Below are positions 24,584 to 32,897 of a DNA stretch of 64,000 nucleotides, one piece after another. Source of the DNA: DAOUJW01 sp965218945 (lineage in GTDB: Bacteria > Chloroflexota > Dehalococcoidia > Lucifugimonadales > UBA2985); assembly GCA_965218945.1 (NCBI GenBank), contig OZ244718.1, positions 2,170,001 through 2,234,000 on the forward strand, read 5' to 3'. Under the pieces are notes generated by a model, which searched no databases, was not told the origin of the DNA, and saw only the letters and a list, made by a program, of their open reading frames with translations. Every line of letters starts with the position of its first letter. Positions within the stretch are counted from its first letter, which is position 1. Made by a program: the position numbers and the translations under genes.

Positions 24584-26053
24584 CTAGCCGAGGAAGCGGC
24601 GGAGATGGGCGGCCTCTTCAACGTAGTGACGGATGTTTACGCCGGTGTTGTCGATGCCGGCGCGGATTGCGCTGGTCAATCCCTCATGGACGCGGTCTAT
24701 ATCGCCCGCGAACTGCTCCACCAGTCGCATATACGGCGCGCCCAATAGCTCCATTACGTGACGCTCGTTGGTGAAACGCAGGGCAGCCCGGAGATCTTCG
24801 TCCAGGCTGGGGTAGACCTCCCGCACAAAGGCGAGGTCGACATCGGTCAGCGCAGCCAGGCCCAGCAGCTCCGGCGGAACGCCAATGGAGTATAGCGAAG
24901 CGGTGAAGCCGATAGCTCGCGGCAGGGTCACTCCGCCCACGCCGTCAAGGGAGCGCCCGTAGCCGAAGAGGCCCACGTGCATCTTACGCTCGCGCCGCTT
25001 GGGGACGTGCGACGACACAGCGCTGATGATTTGTATCATCTTCTGCACCTGATTTTGATACTCGGTGGTGGTCTTGCGTATCAGCTCGCGGGCGCGCTCG
25101 TAGTCAACCGGCATTGGCTCCGCGCGTTCGTGAGCGAGGATTTGCGCTATGCCGTCGCGGACGGTCTCCTTATCGTAGTCGTACTTGAAGGCGGACTGAA
25201 CCGTGAGGGTCTGGACGCTGGGGTACTCGGTGAAAGCGCGGTTGACGTTGACTGGGTTCAGATGGCCCCGGAAGGGCACGGAGCCAACGCCGATGATGGG
25301 ATACAGAGGAATGCCCAACTTTCCCTCAAGGTCATAAAGGCGTCGCAGAGCCGCCTTCAGCGCAAGCTCGGCAGCCACTATGCCGTAGTTGAGAGCAGGG
25401 TCGCTTCTGGCAAGGAACACCCTCTGGCCCGGCAAGTCCCTGTCACGCACGTACTCCTCCACAATGTCGTCGCAGTGGAACAGGTGCTCCACGTCCTCAA
25501 TGAGCGGGATCACGCGGACGCTTTTTGGGTAGAACTCGCCCACCCAGTCCCTGACGACATGGCCGTCGAGCAGCGTCTGGTCCTCCTGTCCAACGATCAC
25601 CCGTCTGTAGTATGCCTCAACCAGCGATAGCTCTTCGGCGGATGTCGTGAAGGGAAGAATGACCTCCTGGATGGGAGCGGCGTTCCCGTCGCCGTAGAAG
25701 CTGTGCGCCATGTCCCACGCGGAGGGCACACTCTGGAGGGCCTCCACCATGGACTTGCGCATGTCACTCTCAATGCGTGGGTTGGGGACGCGCAGCGTCA
25801 GGGCCACGTCACGTCCAAGCTGTAGATTGCCCTGGAAGAAGTCGGGATAATTGGTGAGCAGCTTTCGTACGACCTGGTTGTCGGCTTCCTTGCCCTCGGA
25901 GTCCCACATCTGCTCGTCACAGCCAAGGGCGAACACATCGACGGCCTCGTCGACCTCGCCGTCGCCCTTCAGCACTCCGGCATCGTCGGCAAAGGGGGCC
26001 GGAGTCGCATTGTCCGGATGCTGCGTGCTCATCACCTTGGGGACCAGGAACAT
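24584..26053 (-). CDS. ppcA: Phosphoenolpyruvate carboxylase, archaeal type
   Basis: A 489-residue PEP carboxylase of the short archaeal type, not the roughly 900-residue bacterial form. It adds bicarbonate to PEP to give oxaloacetate, replenishing the citrate cycle. Characteristic segments: the N-terminal VMSTQHPDNATPAPF, RVPNPRIESDMRK, FLARSDPALNYG, and the closing NTGVNIRHYVEEA. The start ATG at 26053 has AGAGGTG upstream. Oxaloacetate from this enzyme would feed the citrate synthase at 18132. This type is uncommon in bacteria and suggests an old transfer. Confidence 0.92.
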   Translation of the reverse strand: MFLVPKVMSTQHPDNATPAPFADDAGVLKGDGEVDEAVDVFALGCDEQMWDSEGKEADNQVVRKLLTNYPDFFQGNLQLGRDVALTLRVPNPRIESDMRKSMVEALQSVPSAWDMAHSFYGDGNAAPIQEVILPFTTSAEELSLVEAYYRRVIVGQEDQTLLDGHVVRDWVGEFYPKSVRVIPLIEDVEHLFHCDDIVEEYVRDRDLPGQRVFLARSDPALNYGIVAAELALKAALRRLYDLEGKLGIPLYPIIGVGSVPFRGHLNPVNVNRAFTEYPSVQTLTVQSAFKYDYDKETVRDGIAQILAHERAEPMPVDYERARELIRKTTTEYQNQVQKMIQIISAVSSHVPKRRERKMHVGLFGYGRSLDGVGGVTLPRAIGFTASLYSIGVPPELLGLAALTDVDLAFVREVYPSLDEDLRAALRFTNERHVMELLGAPYMRLVEQFAGDIDRVHEGLTSAIRAGIDNTGVNIRHYVEEAAHLRRFLG

Positions 26054-26199
26054 GTTTCACCTCTGTCCGATTATGCCTAAATGATATGCGGTCAACGGCT
26101 TGCCGGTCTAGTCCTATCGTACTCCCGCGTAGACGAGACCCAGTAGACCTACCCCAGTCTCCTGATTTGTGGTAAAACTACCTTGGGCAGGTGACAGAG

Positions 26200-26289
26200 A
26201 TGGACGTACGCGTTGACACAGCCTTGCAAAGACTCCCGGTCTGCGAATACGCAAGCCGGTATGAGACGGGCATAGGCGAACCTTGCTGA
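26200..26289 (+). CDS. Possible 29-codon leader ORF overlapping fluC
   Basis: ATG at 26200 follows CAGGTGACAG and opens a 29-codon frame ending in TGA at 26287-26289, overlapping the proposed TTG start of fluC at 26283 by seven bases. The peptide (begins MDVRVDTALQ) is not recognised. It could serve translational coupling or be chance. Confidence 0.25.
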   Translation: MDVRVDTALQRLPVCEYASRYETGIGEPC

Positions 26290-26666
26290 TTCTCTGGGTC
26301 GGAGCAGGCGGCGCGATGGGAGCGATAATGCGCTACCTCGTTGTCACGGGGGTGAACAGCGCAATGGGAGGCTCCGTCTTTCCCTACGGCACCCTGGCCG
26401 TCAACGCATTGGGCTGCTTCCTGATAGGTCTAATCATAGGCTTCGCGGACGCTCGCCAGCCGCTCAGCACAGAGGCGCAGGCGTTCCTGATTGTGGGCGT
26501 GCTTGGGGGGTTTACGACTTTCTCGGCGTTCGGAATCGAGACCGTCAGGCTTCTCAGGGACGGCTCCTACCTGGTCGGTTCGGCCTACGTGTTCCTACAG
26601 TTAGCAATTGGCCTGTCCGCAGTGGCTGCAGGACTTCGACTTGGGCAGGCGTTCAAGGCCGGATGA
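26283..26666 (+). CDS. crcB: Fluoride ion channel FluC/CrcB
   Basis: A 127-residue membrane protein with four hydrophobic helices of the FluC (CrcB) family, which exports fluoride as a dual-topology dimer. Landmarks: VGAGGAMGAIMRY at the N-terminus, PYGTLAVNALGCFLIG near residue 35, and GGFTTFSAFGIET near residue 77. The start is uncertain; TTG at 26283 gives a normal N-terminus. No fluoride riboswitch motif was recognised upstream. Only one crcB copy is visible, consistent with a homodimer. Confidence 0.9.
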   Translation: MLILWVGAGGAMGAIMRYLVVTGVNSAMGGSVFPYGTLAVNALGCFLIGLIIGFADARQPLSTEAQAFLIVGVLGGFTTFSAFGIETVRLLRDGSYLVGSAYVFLQLAIGLSAVAAGLRLGQAFKAG

Positions 26667-26732
26667 TCGCAGCGCGGGATTGAACCTGGGCTCACGCCTC
26701 TTGCAACATCCCTGCCCTTGGGCTAACATTCA

Positions 26733-27527
26733 ATGGTGTCTTCCGAGCAGAACATACCGCCGCAGGTCACATCCCAGGAGCAGTTTGGGAGGCAGGCCCG
26801 TTTCTATACGGAGAGCATTGTCCACAGCTCCGGGGAGAGCCTGCAGGTAGTCCAGGACTGGGCATCCAAAGGCAGGTACGCCCTCGTCGGGGACATCGGC
26901 ACTGGGACCGGGTTCACCGCCTTCACAGTAGCGCCCTATGCCGACCTGGTGCTGGCGGTAGACATCACCCCGGCTATGCTCATGGAGACCCGGAAGCAGG
27001 TCGACCAGCGCGGCCTGAGCAATCTGGACTACGTCCTGGCAGCCTCTGAGGAGCTTCCGTTCCAGGACGGCTCCCTGGACCTGCTCACATGCCGGACGGC
27101 GGCCCACCACTTCCAGGACTTGGACAAAGCCGTTTCCGAGTGGCATCGTGTCATCGCGCCGGAGGCCGTCCTGATTATGGCAGACACCTCATGCCCGGAG
27201 GACGGACCCACCGCCGACTGGATGAACGACATTGAGGAGCGGCGGGACCCCAGTCACGTCCTGAACCTCTCTCCATCGGAGTGGATTTCCCTCCTGGAGT
27301 CCAAGGGCTTTCTCATCACCGATACCGCTCTTGCGCCAGTGCCTATGGAGTTCGACGACTGGGTGCGTCGCTCCGGCACCCCGGAGCCGGTGGTCGAAGG
27401 CCTGCGGCGCGACTTTCTGAACGCCTCTCCGGAGGCTGTGGAGGCCTTCCACATTCGCCAGGACGATGTGGGAAGCATCCACTTCCAGTGGACCTGCGTC
27501 GTGGCCCGCGCCCTGCGCCAAGGCTAG
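26733..27527 (+). CDS. Class I SAM-dependent methyltransferase (UbiE/COQ5-like)
   Basis: A 264-residue methyltransferase. SAM-binding motif I is GDIGTGTGFTAFTVAPYA near residue 53, followed by the acidic AVDITPAML and the post-motif LPFQDGSLDLLTCRTAAHHF near residue 108. These are typical of the UbiE/Methyltransf_11 group. The substrate is not predictable: family members act on quinones, sterols and small molecules. It stands alone 66 bp after crcB. Confidence 0.8.
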   Translation: MVSSEQNIPPQVTSQEQFGRQARFYTESIVHSSGESLQVVQDWASKGRYALVGDIGTGTGFTAFTVAPYADLVLAVDITPAMLMETRKQVDQRGLSNLDYVLAASEELPFQDGSLDLLTCRTAAHHFQDLDKAVSEWHRVIAPEAVLIMADTSCPEDGPTADWMNDIEERRDPSHVLNLSPSEWISLLESKGFLITDTALAPVPMEFDDWVRRSGTPEPVVEGLRRDFLNASPEAVEAFHIRQDDVGSIHFQWTCVVARALRQG

Positions 27528-27650
27528 ACAGGCCGCGCCTCCGTCCAGAGGGTATTTTTGTTATTCTCAATGACGCCGAGCCGGTCCGTATCTGAGAGCT
27601 GTCCCATCCCATCAGCCCCTCCTCCTCTCGCTCCAGCACCAGGATGACCG

Positions 27651-27926
27651 CTATCCCCTCTCGGCCAATCTGCCCGACAGGTACTTGTGAATGACGCTGG
27701 ACAGCAGCGTCTGGTAGGGTATCCCTTCTTCCCTGGCCCGCGTATGCGCCAGCATATAGTCGCGCTCGGTTACGCGCAGGTTTATCCGCCGGGTCTTGTT
27801 GAAAGTGTTACGCGCCGCTTCTTGCGCCGCCTGGATCTCACGGGCAGCGTCGGGAGACGGGCGCAACTCGCCCATTTCGAATCGGCTCAGAATGTCACGC
27901 TCTTCCGTATCCATTGTCTCGTTCAT
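27651..27926 (-). CDS. BrnA-like antitoxin (CopG-type)
   Basis: A protein of about 91 residues. An acidic, flexible N-terminus (MNETMDTEERDIL) is followed by a ribbon-helix-helix-like region with TRRINLRVTERDYMLA and REEGIPYQTLLSSVIHKYLSG, as in CopG/BrnA-type antitoxins (COG5304-like). Its ATG overlaps the stop of the preceding toxin-like gene as ATGA, the usual toxin-first order of BrnTA modules. The C-terminal part would bind DNA and autoregulate. Confidence 0.75.
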   Translation of the reverse strand: MNETMDTEERDILSRFEMGELRPSPDAAREIQAAQEAARNTFNKTRRINLRVTERDYMLAHTRAREEGIPYQTLLSSVIHKYLSGRLAERG

Positions 27927-28210
27927 GATGGCCGCATCCTCCAATAATCTCTTGTTGCCTTCCGGCTGGGGATAATAGTTTTAAGAAAACGAGCGCCGTC
28001 TGCCTGTATTACAAACGGCACAAGGTGAATGTATTCCTGTACTGCGACAACGTAGATCTGTTGCCCTGGATAGCGGCCCTGGTTCGGATGTTCCAGCACA
28101 TCCAGAAGTCCACCTTGCTCTATGACGGATACGATGCTCTCGAACGAAATTCCCCTTTGCTCAACGAGTTGCCGGTTCTTCTCAACACTCCAGTCAAAGG
28201 CAATGTCCAC
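27923..28210 (-). CDS. BrnT-like toxin
   Basis: A 95-residue protein resembling BrnT ribonuclease toxins. The N-terminal FDWSVEKNRQLVEQRGISFESI matches the family's FDWD-x-K-x(n)-HGISF pattern, and the end IIPSRKATRDYW matches IISARKA-x(n)-Y. BrnT has a RelE-like fold and cuts RNA. It is followed by its antitoxin with ATGA overlap. The usual HGISF histidine is replaced (QRGISF), so activity could be altered. Confidence 0.75.
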   Translation of the reverse strand: MDIAFDWSVEKNRQLVEQRGISFESIVSVIEQGGLLDVLEHPNQGRYPGQQIYVVAVQEYIHLVPFVIQADGARFLKTIIPSRKATRDYWRMRPS

Positions 28211-28253
28211 ACGACCATTGTCGCGCTATGTGTGCATTTTGGCAACAATCCCT

Positions 28254-28367
28254 TCACGCTCTTCTATCTCCCACAATTTCCCGCTCCAGCTTCATTATAT
28301 CAGACCGTATCTCCTCCAAGGACCGCGTTGGCTCAGTGCCTTCGATGAAAGCCGGTGCGTCTATCAC
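28254..28367 (-). CDS. Possible 37-residue small protein upstream of brnT
   Basis: GTG at 28367, preceded by GGGG, opens a 37-codon frame (starts MIDAPAFIEG; ends EREIVGDRRA) with a charged helical C-terminus. It lies 44 bp upstream of the brnT-like gene on the same strand. No family is recognised. It could be a small third component or the tail of a lost gene. Confidence 0.3.
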   Translation of the reverse strand: MIDAPAFIEGTEPTRSLEEIRSDIMKLEREIVGDRRA

Positions 28368-28569
28368 CCCCTTAACTTGAGCTTGTCAAAGGGCCGCCAA
28401 CAGGCGTTTCTGCCACCTCACCAGCAGATTACCTTCTTAGCTGCCGTGAGTAATAGAAAGATCCCACCCCTCTCTCCGCCCTTCAATTGCCAGGCCCTTT
28501 TTGGTATGCTGGACGCAGACGTTGAGCGTGCGTCAATCCTGCTCTCCGGCAAGAAGGGAGACAGCAGCC

Positions 28570-30159
28570 ATGCCCAAGATGACAGGCGGTCAGATACTGA
28601 TGAAGTCGCTCTACCTGGAGGGTGTGCGGCGCATATTCGGCCTGCCCGGCGTTCAGCTATATCACGCAATGGACGCGCTGTACGATGAACCGGGCATTCA
28701 GTTCATAACCACCCGTCACGAACAGGCAACGGCGTACATGGCCGACGGCTACGCCCGGGCCAGTGGCGACGTTGGGACGGCCCTTGTGGTCCCCGGCCCC
28801 GGCCTGCTCAACGCTGCCGCGGCGGTGGGCACAGCCTACGCCGCGTCCAGCCCTGTCCTGATGGTCTCAGGACAGATACAGAGGGAGCTTATCGGGATCA
28901 ACCGCGGGATGCTCCACGAGGTCAACGACCAGATGGAGGCAATAAAGCAGGTGACGAAGTGGGCGCGCAGGATACTTGACCCCGCCGAGATCCCGGACGC
29001 CGTCCACGAAGCTTTCTACCAGCTCAGGACCGGTCGGCCGCGCCCGGTGGAGATAGAGATTCCGCCGGAGACACTGGCGGAAGAGGCGGACGTCCATCTG
29101 CTTGAGCCTGGGGACTACTTCCGCCCGGCGGCCGCTTACGAGGCGGTGCGGCAAGCGGCAAAGCTGATCGCCGATGCTCCCAACCCCATCATATGGGCCG
29201 GCGGAGGCGTGATAAGGTCCGGGGCCTCAGAGATGCTGCTCAAGGTGGCCGAGCGCCTCCAGGCGCCCGTCGTTTACACCAACGAGGGAAAGGGCGCAAT
29301 CTCGGACAGGCACTACCTGGCCGCCGGCGCTGCCACGGGTCGAGACAATCAGCTGGGCGGCCACGACGTGGTGCTGGCCGTCGGGAGCAGGCTCGCCAAC
29401 CCCGACCTGCTGAAGGGACACCAGGTCATTCAGATAGACGTGGACGACGAGGAGATAGGACGGAACCACAAGGACACCATTGGCCTTGTCGGAGATGCCC
29501 GGCGCACCCTGGAGGATCTGTACCGCGAGCTATCGGCCGCTCAACCACCCAGGCTCAGCCGCAAAGCCGAGATGGAGGCCCTCAAGGCGGAGAGGCAAAG
29601 GACGCTCCACAAGGTGGAGCCACAGGAGTCTCTGACAGCTGCTCTCAGAAAAGTCATTCCGGACGACGGAATCTTTGTCGCCGATATGACCCAGATCAGC
29701 TACTACAGCCGCGTCCACTACCCCGTCTACGAGCCGGGCACGTTTATGACATCCTCCTACTTCGGCAACCTGGGTTACGCCTTCCCTACCGCCTTGGGCG
29801 CGAAGGTGGCGCAGCCCGACAAGGCGGTGGTAGCGATATGCGGCGACGGCGGCTTCCTGTACAACTCTCAGGAGCTGGCGACCGCCGTGAAGTACGGCAT
29901 CAACCTGGTGACCGTGGTGTTCAACGACAACGCCTTCGGGAACGTTCTGCGGGACCAGATCAACCGGTTCGACAACAGGCCCATAGGCTCGGAGTTGCAC
30001 AACCCTGACTTCGTCAAGCTGGCGGAGGCATACGGCGCCAGGGGCGTCCGTGCCGACGGCCCGAACCGTCTGGAGGCGGCGCTGAAGGATGCCCTTGCCG
30101 CCAATGCGCCAACCCTCATTGAAGTGCCCGTGGGAATGATGCCACCGCCCTACGGGTGA
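28570..30159 (+). CDS. Thiamine-pyrophosphate enzyme, acetolactate synthase large-subunit-like
   Basis: A protein of about 529 residues with all three domains of the acetolactate synthase/oxalyl-CoA decarboxylase/benzoylformate decarboxylase superfamily. The N-terminal Pyr domain has the catalytic Glu in TRHEQATAYMADGYARA. A central domain (IIWAGGGVIRSGA) follows, then the C-terminal PP domain with ICGDGGFLYNSQELATAV as the Mg2+/TPP site. No regulatory ilvN-like gene is adjacent, so a biosynthetic acetolactate synthase is uncertain; a catabolic decarboxylase or carboligase is possible. ATG at 28570 follows GGGAG; upstream in-frame codons are not used. Confidence 0.8.
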   Translation: MPKMTGGQILMKSLYLEGVRRIFGLPGVQLYHAMDALYDEPGIQFITTRHEQATAYMADGYARASGDVGTALVVPGPGLLNAAAAVGTAYAASSPVLMVSGQIQRELIGINRGMLHEVNDQMEAIKQVTKWARRILDPAEIPDAVHEAFYQLRTGRPRPVEIEIPPETLAEEADVHLLEPGDYFRPAAAYEAVRQAAKLIADAPNPIIWAGGGVIRSGASEMLLKVAERLQAPVVYTNEGKGAISDRHYLAAGAATGRDNQLGGHDVVLAVGSRLANPDLLKGHQVIQIDVDDEEIGRNHKDTIGLVGDARRTLEDLYRELSAAQPPRLSRKAEMEALKAERQRTLHKVEPQESLTAALRKVIPDDGIFVADMTQISYYSRVHYPVYEPGTFMTSSYFGNLGYAFPTALGAKVAQPDKAVVAICGDGGFLYNSQELATAVKYGINLVTVVFNDNAFGNVLRDQINRFDNRPIGSELHNPDFVKLAEAYGARGVRADGPNRLEAALKDALAANAPTLIEVPVGMMPPPYG

Positions 30160-30365
30160 TTCCCGGCGGCCTTCCCTGACCGGCTCATGCCCGTATCAGA
30201 TACGGAGCGAGCTCACATCGGGGAACGGAGCGGGCCCCGCACTTGATACGAGGCTAAGCTGCGCAGGAATGACCCCCTTATTTTCTAGCAATGCCAACAC
30301 AACCCGGGAATACCAAAATCGGGCACATCCCGGTTCTGGCGATTATCAACTGAGGCTTGGCTTAG
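30160..30365. other. Gap with REP-like palindrome and solitary IS1-type end
   Basis: No gene. A degenerate CCCGTATCAGATACGG/CCCCGCACTTGATACG palindrome lies at about 30189-30250. At 30293-30314 there is a 22-bp match (21/22) to the right terminal repeat of the IS1-family element at 36226-37110, without a partner end nearby. Confidence 0.6.
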
Positions 30366-32729
30366 TCAGTTGCCGGCCTCATTCGCCGCTCCTGGAGTGG
30401 GATTGTTGACAGTCTGAAACTCCCCGCGCCTGTCCGGCACCCGGGCGAAGCTCTCTCCCTCGCCCGCCTGCCCCTCGTCCCAGTCGACGCTATCCACTGG
30501 CATCCCGTCCGCGGTCCAGATGCCCAGCTCCTCGTCGCCGCCCAGCCCGAAACCGGGCCATCCGTCCTTGTCCATCTCCACCTGCAGGTACTCACCCGGC
30601 GCGATCACCAAGTCGCCGGGAAAGGCCACACGCTTGCCGGCGTCGTTGAGATCATCGGCCACGACAAAGTTCGCCAGCGCCAGGCGCGAGTCCGAGGCAT
30701 TGTAAAGCTCAAACCAGTCCAGCGGATCGCCCTTGGAGGCCACCTCGTTTATGACCAGCCCCACGTCCGCCGATGACACACCTGGAGTCGCCTTGTCCAC
30801 CCCGCTCTCGTCTACCCCGGTGAGAGGTGGACTCCCTCCATAAACGCCTGAGAAGCTGCCTGAAATTGTGGAACCCTCTTGGGCGCCCGCGCTCTGCAGT
30901 TTCAGCCGACCTTCCGTAAAAGGCAGGAAGCTGTTGGGCGTAGGCGCTCCCGGCGGTATTGACCAGACCCCACCGGCAATCTCATCCTCTCCTATGACAA
31001 GCGTGGCCCCGTCCGTCAGTCTGTCAACGGAAATCGCCAGCGTCATCCCGTTGACGGAACCGTCCGGCTCAACCCCGAAAATGACCACCGATACAGCTTT
31101 GGCTACCCTCGGAAGCAATCCCTGCTCCTCGGGGTTGGAGTAACCGGCTAAGGCCGCAATGCCTATGACGGACTCCTCCACCTCGTTAAGCAGAAGCCGG
31201 GTCACCTCTCCCTCTCCCAAGGGATTCGCGCTCTGGTTGGTTCCGAATTCCGTCTCAAAATCCACTTCCAGCAAGACTGGTTCACCACCGCCTGCCGGTC
31301 CTGCGGCCCCCGGCGCGTCCGGCCATTCCGGCGGCTGCGGCGTGAGGTCGGCCAGGATCTCGCCCTTCCGCTTCAGGATGAACTTACGCACTCGATCCGT
31401 GTCGGCGGCCCTCTCCTGCCCCTTGCCAAGCAGCGCATTCTCCTGCACAATGGCCGACATTTCGTCAAGGCTTGCCAGCAGCTCCTCTTCGTTCCAGACC
31501 GTGTCCAGCAACTCCTTCAGGCGTGCCACGTACTTCTCTCGCCAGTTGGCGTTGTTGTAGAGCCGGTTGGGAATGGCCGCGAGCGCCAGCACGGAGGGCG
31601 GCGGCTCGGTCACGTGGTCAAAGGGATTGGGATCGTCTCTGAGGTGGAATGTGTCGTCCACGCCCCAGGGGATAAACACGAATTTCCCGTGGGGCTCCCG
31701 GTAGAATTGGTAATTGTTCCGATCGCCGGTATACCCGTCCCAGTGGCCCACCAGCGCTTCCGTGGACCAGAAGGACAGGAATCGGTCCAGGTCAACTAGC
31801 TCTGCCAGCGCCTCCAGTCCGGCCTCCGACGGGTCTTGCAGCGCGGCCGTCACGGCGTCTATGTCCGACCAGTCATTGGCGTCCTCGTTGGTCTTCTTCT
31901 CGAATGTCCCGCGATACTCCGGCGTGAAGTCGCTGACCGTCCCCTCGTACAGGTTGCCCTCGGCGCTGTCAAAACGCCGCTCCAGGAATGGCTTCTTGAT
32001 CTCCTCCACGTGAACGTAGAGCCCCAAATCCTTTCCGTTGACCGAAACCGTCGCGAAGTTGCAGCGCGGCGATGGCGAACCCGCCGCGGCAAACACCTGG
32101 TACGCCAGGCAGGTGTTCACCATTGAGGTGTCCTGGATGCTGTTGTTCAGCGTCATTCGCTCCATGATCCCGCCCAAGGCCTGATCGTCAACGTACTTAT
32201 CATACCGCAGCTTCAACGACGGCTTGGTGTCGCTCTGGGAACCCAAGAACCCCTTCTTCCGGACGCCGACCTCGCTGTGGGTCTCGCCGTCCACGGTCAC
32301 CGTCCCCAAAAACCATGTGTAGATGTCGGCAAAGGGTTGGGAAAGCCCGAACTCTTCAATCTCAGCCATCAGGTCTTCGAACGTCCGGGTCTGGTGGCGC
32401 AGCGTATCCCAGTCCTCGGGCGCTATCTCAATGGAGATGTCCAGCACTCTATCAAGAGCGAAGTAGGCGTTGCTGGGATCGCCTTCGCCGGTGTCCTCCG
32501 GCGTCGCGGCGGCTGTGGGCGCCGGTGTTGGGGCTGCCTGCGTCGCGGGCGCAACGGTAGGCGGGGGCGTCACGGTGGAGGAGGCCTCCGCCGGCATGGA
32601 AGTTACCTGCGCTGTCGGCGTGGACGTTGCCATGGGCGGGGTTGGCGTGTCATCCGACCCACACCCGACGGCAAGCGCAGCCACCACGAGAGCTGCCAGG
32701 ACAACGATGATAATCCGCGTTTGAGTCAT
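30366..32729 (-). CDS. CotH-kinase-type lipoprotein with lamin-tail domain
   Basis: A secreted lipoprotein of about 787 residues. The signal peptide ends in ALAVGC. A Thr/Pro/Ala-rich linker spans about 30-80. A CotH-like protein-kinase domain occupies roughly 90-450 (GVRKKGFLGSQSDTKPSLKL, TLNNSIQDTSMVN, YVHVEEIKKPFLERRF, FIPWGVDDTFHL). Near the C-terminus (about 680-780) is a lamin-tail domain (VGLVINEVASKGDPLDWFELYN). CotH-type kinases phosphorylate surface proteins in spore formers; here a cell-surface role is inferred. ATG at 32729 gives a normal lipoprotein signal. It lies downstream of gyrA on the same strand, separated by a palindrome. Confidence 0.85.
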   Translation of the reverse strand: MTQTRIIIVVLAALVVAALAVGCGSDDTPTPPMATSTPTAQVTSMPAEASSTVTPPPTVAPATQAAPTPAPTAAATPEDTGEGDPSNAYFALDRVLDISIEIAPEDWDTLRHQTRTFEDLMAEIEEFGLSQPFADIYTWFLGTVTVDGETHSEVGVRKKGFLGSQSDTKPSLKLRYDKYVDDQALGGIMERMTLNNSIQDTSMVNTCLAYQVFAAAGSPSPRCNFATVSVNGKDLGLYVHVEEIKKPFLERRFDSAEGNLYEGTVSDFTPEYRGTFEKKTNEDANDWSDIDAVTAALQDPSEAGLEALAELVDLDRFLSFWSTEALVGHWDGYTGDRNNYQFYREPHGKFVFIPWGVDDTFHLRDDPNPFDHVTEPPPSVLALAAIPNRLYNNANWREKYVARLKELLDTVWNEEELLASLDEMSAIVQENALLGKGQERAADTDRVRKFILKRKGEILADLTPQPPEWPDAPGAAGPAGGGEPVLLEVDFETEFGTNQSANPLGEGEVTRLLLNEVEESVIGIAALAGYSNPEEQGLLPRVAKAVSVVIFGVEPDGSVNGMTLAISVDRLTDGATLVIGEDEIAGGVWSIPPGAPTPNSFLPFTEGRLKLQSAGAQEGSTISGSFSGVYGGSPPLTGVDESGVDKATPGVSSADVGLVINEVASKGDPLDWFELYNASDSRLALANFVVADDLNDAGKRVAFPGDLVIAPGEYLQVEMDKDGWPGFGLGGDEELGIWTADGMPVDSVDWDEGQAGEGESFARVPDRRGEFQTVNNPTPGAANEAGN

Positions 32730-32824
32730 TAGTGAGGTCTTCAATCACCCGGCGCGCCTAGTCATTAAACCCAGCGACACCACTACCTCACAACCCTGCC
32801 AGTGGTCAATATCTTTGCAACCGT

Positions 32825-32870
32825 GGTATTCCCAAGCGTGCGCCATAATCAACGCACGCTTGGGAATACC
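32825..32870. repeat. Perfect 18-bp inverted repeat between gyrA and cotH
   Basis: Arms GGTATTCCCAAGCGTGCG (32825-32842) and its exact complement (32853-32870) enclose a 10-nt loop. It could act as the gyrA terminator (no U-run). The outer nine bases GGTATTCCC equal the outer nine bases of the IS1-family terminal repeats at 36226 and 37110. Confidence 0.8.
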
Positions 32871-32897
32871 GACTTGCGGGTGTAGGAACCAGTCCCC

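Noticed and set aside
26054..26282. Fluoride riboswitch ahead of crcB
   Set aside because: The conserved fluoride-aptamer motifs could not be recognised in this interval.
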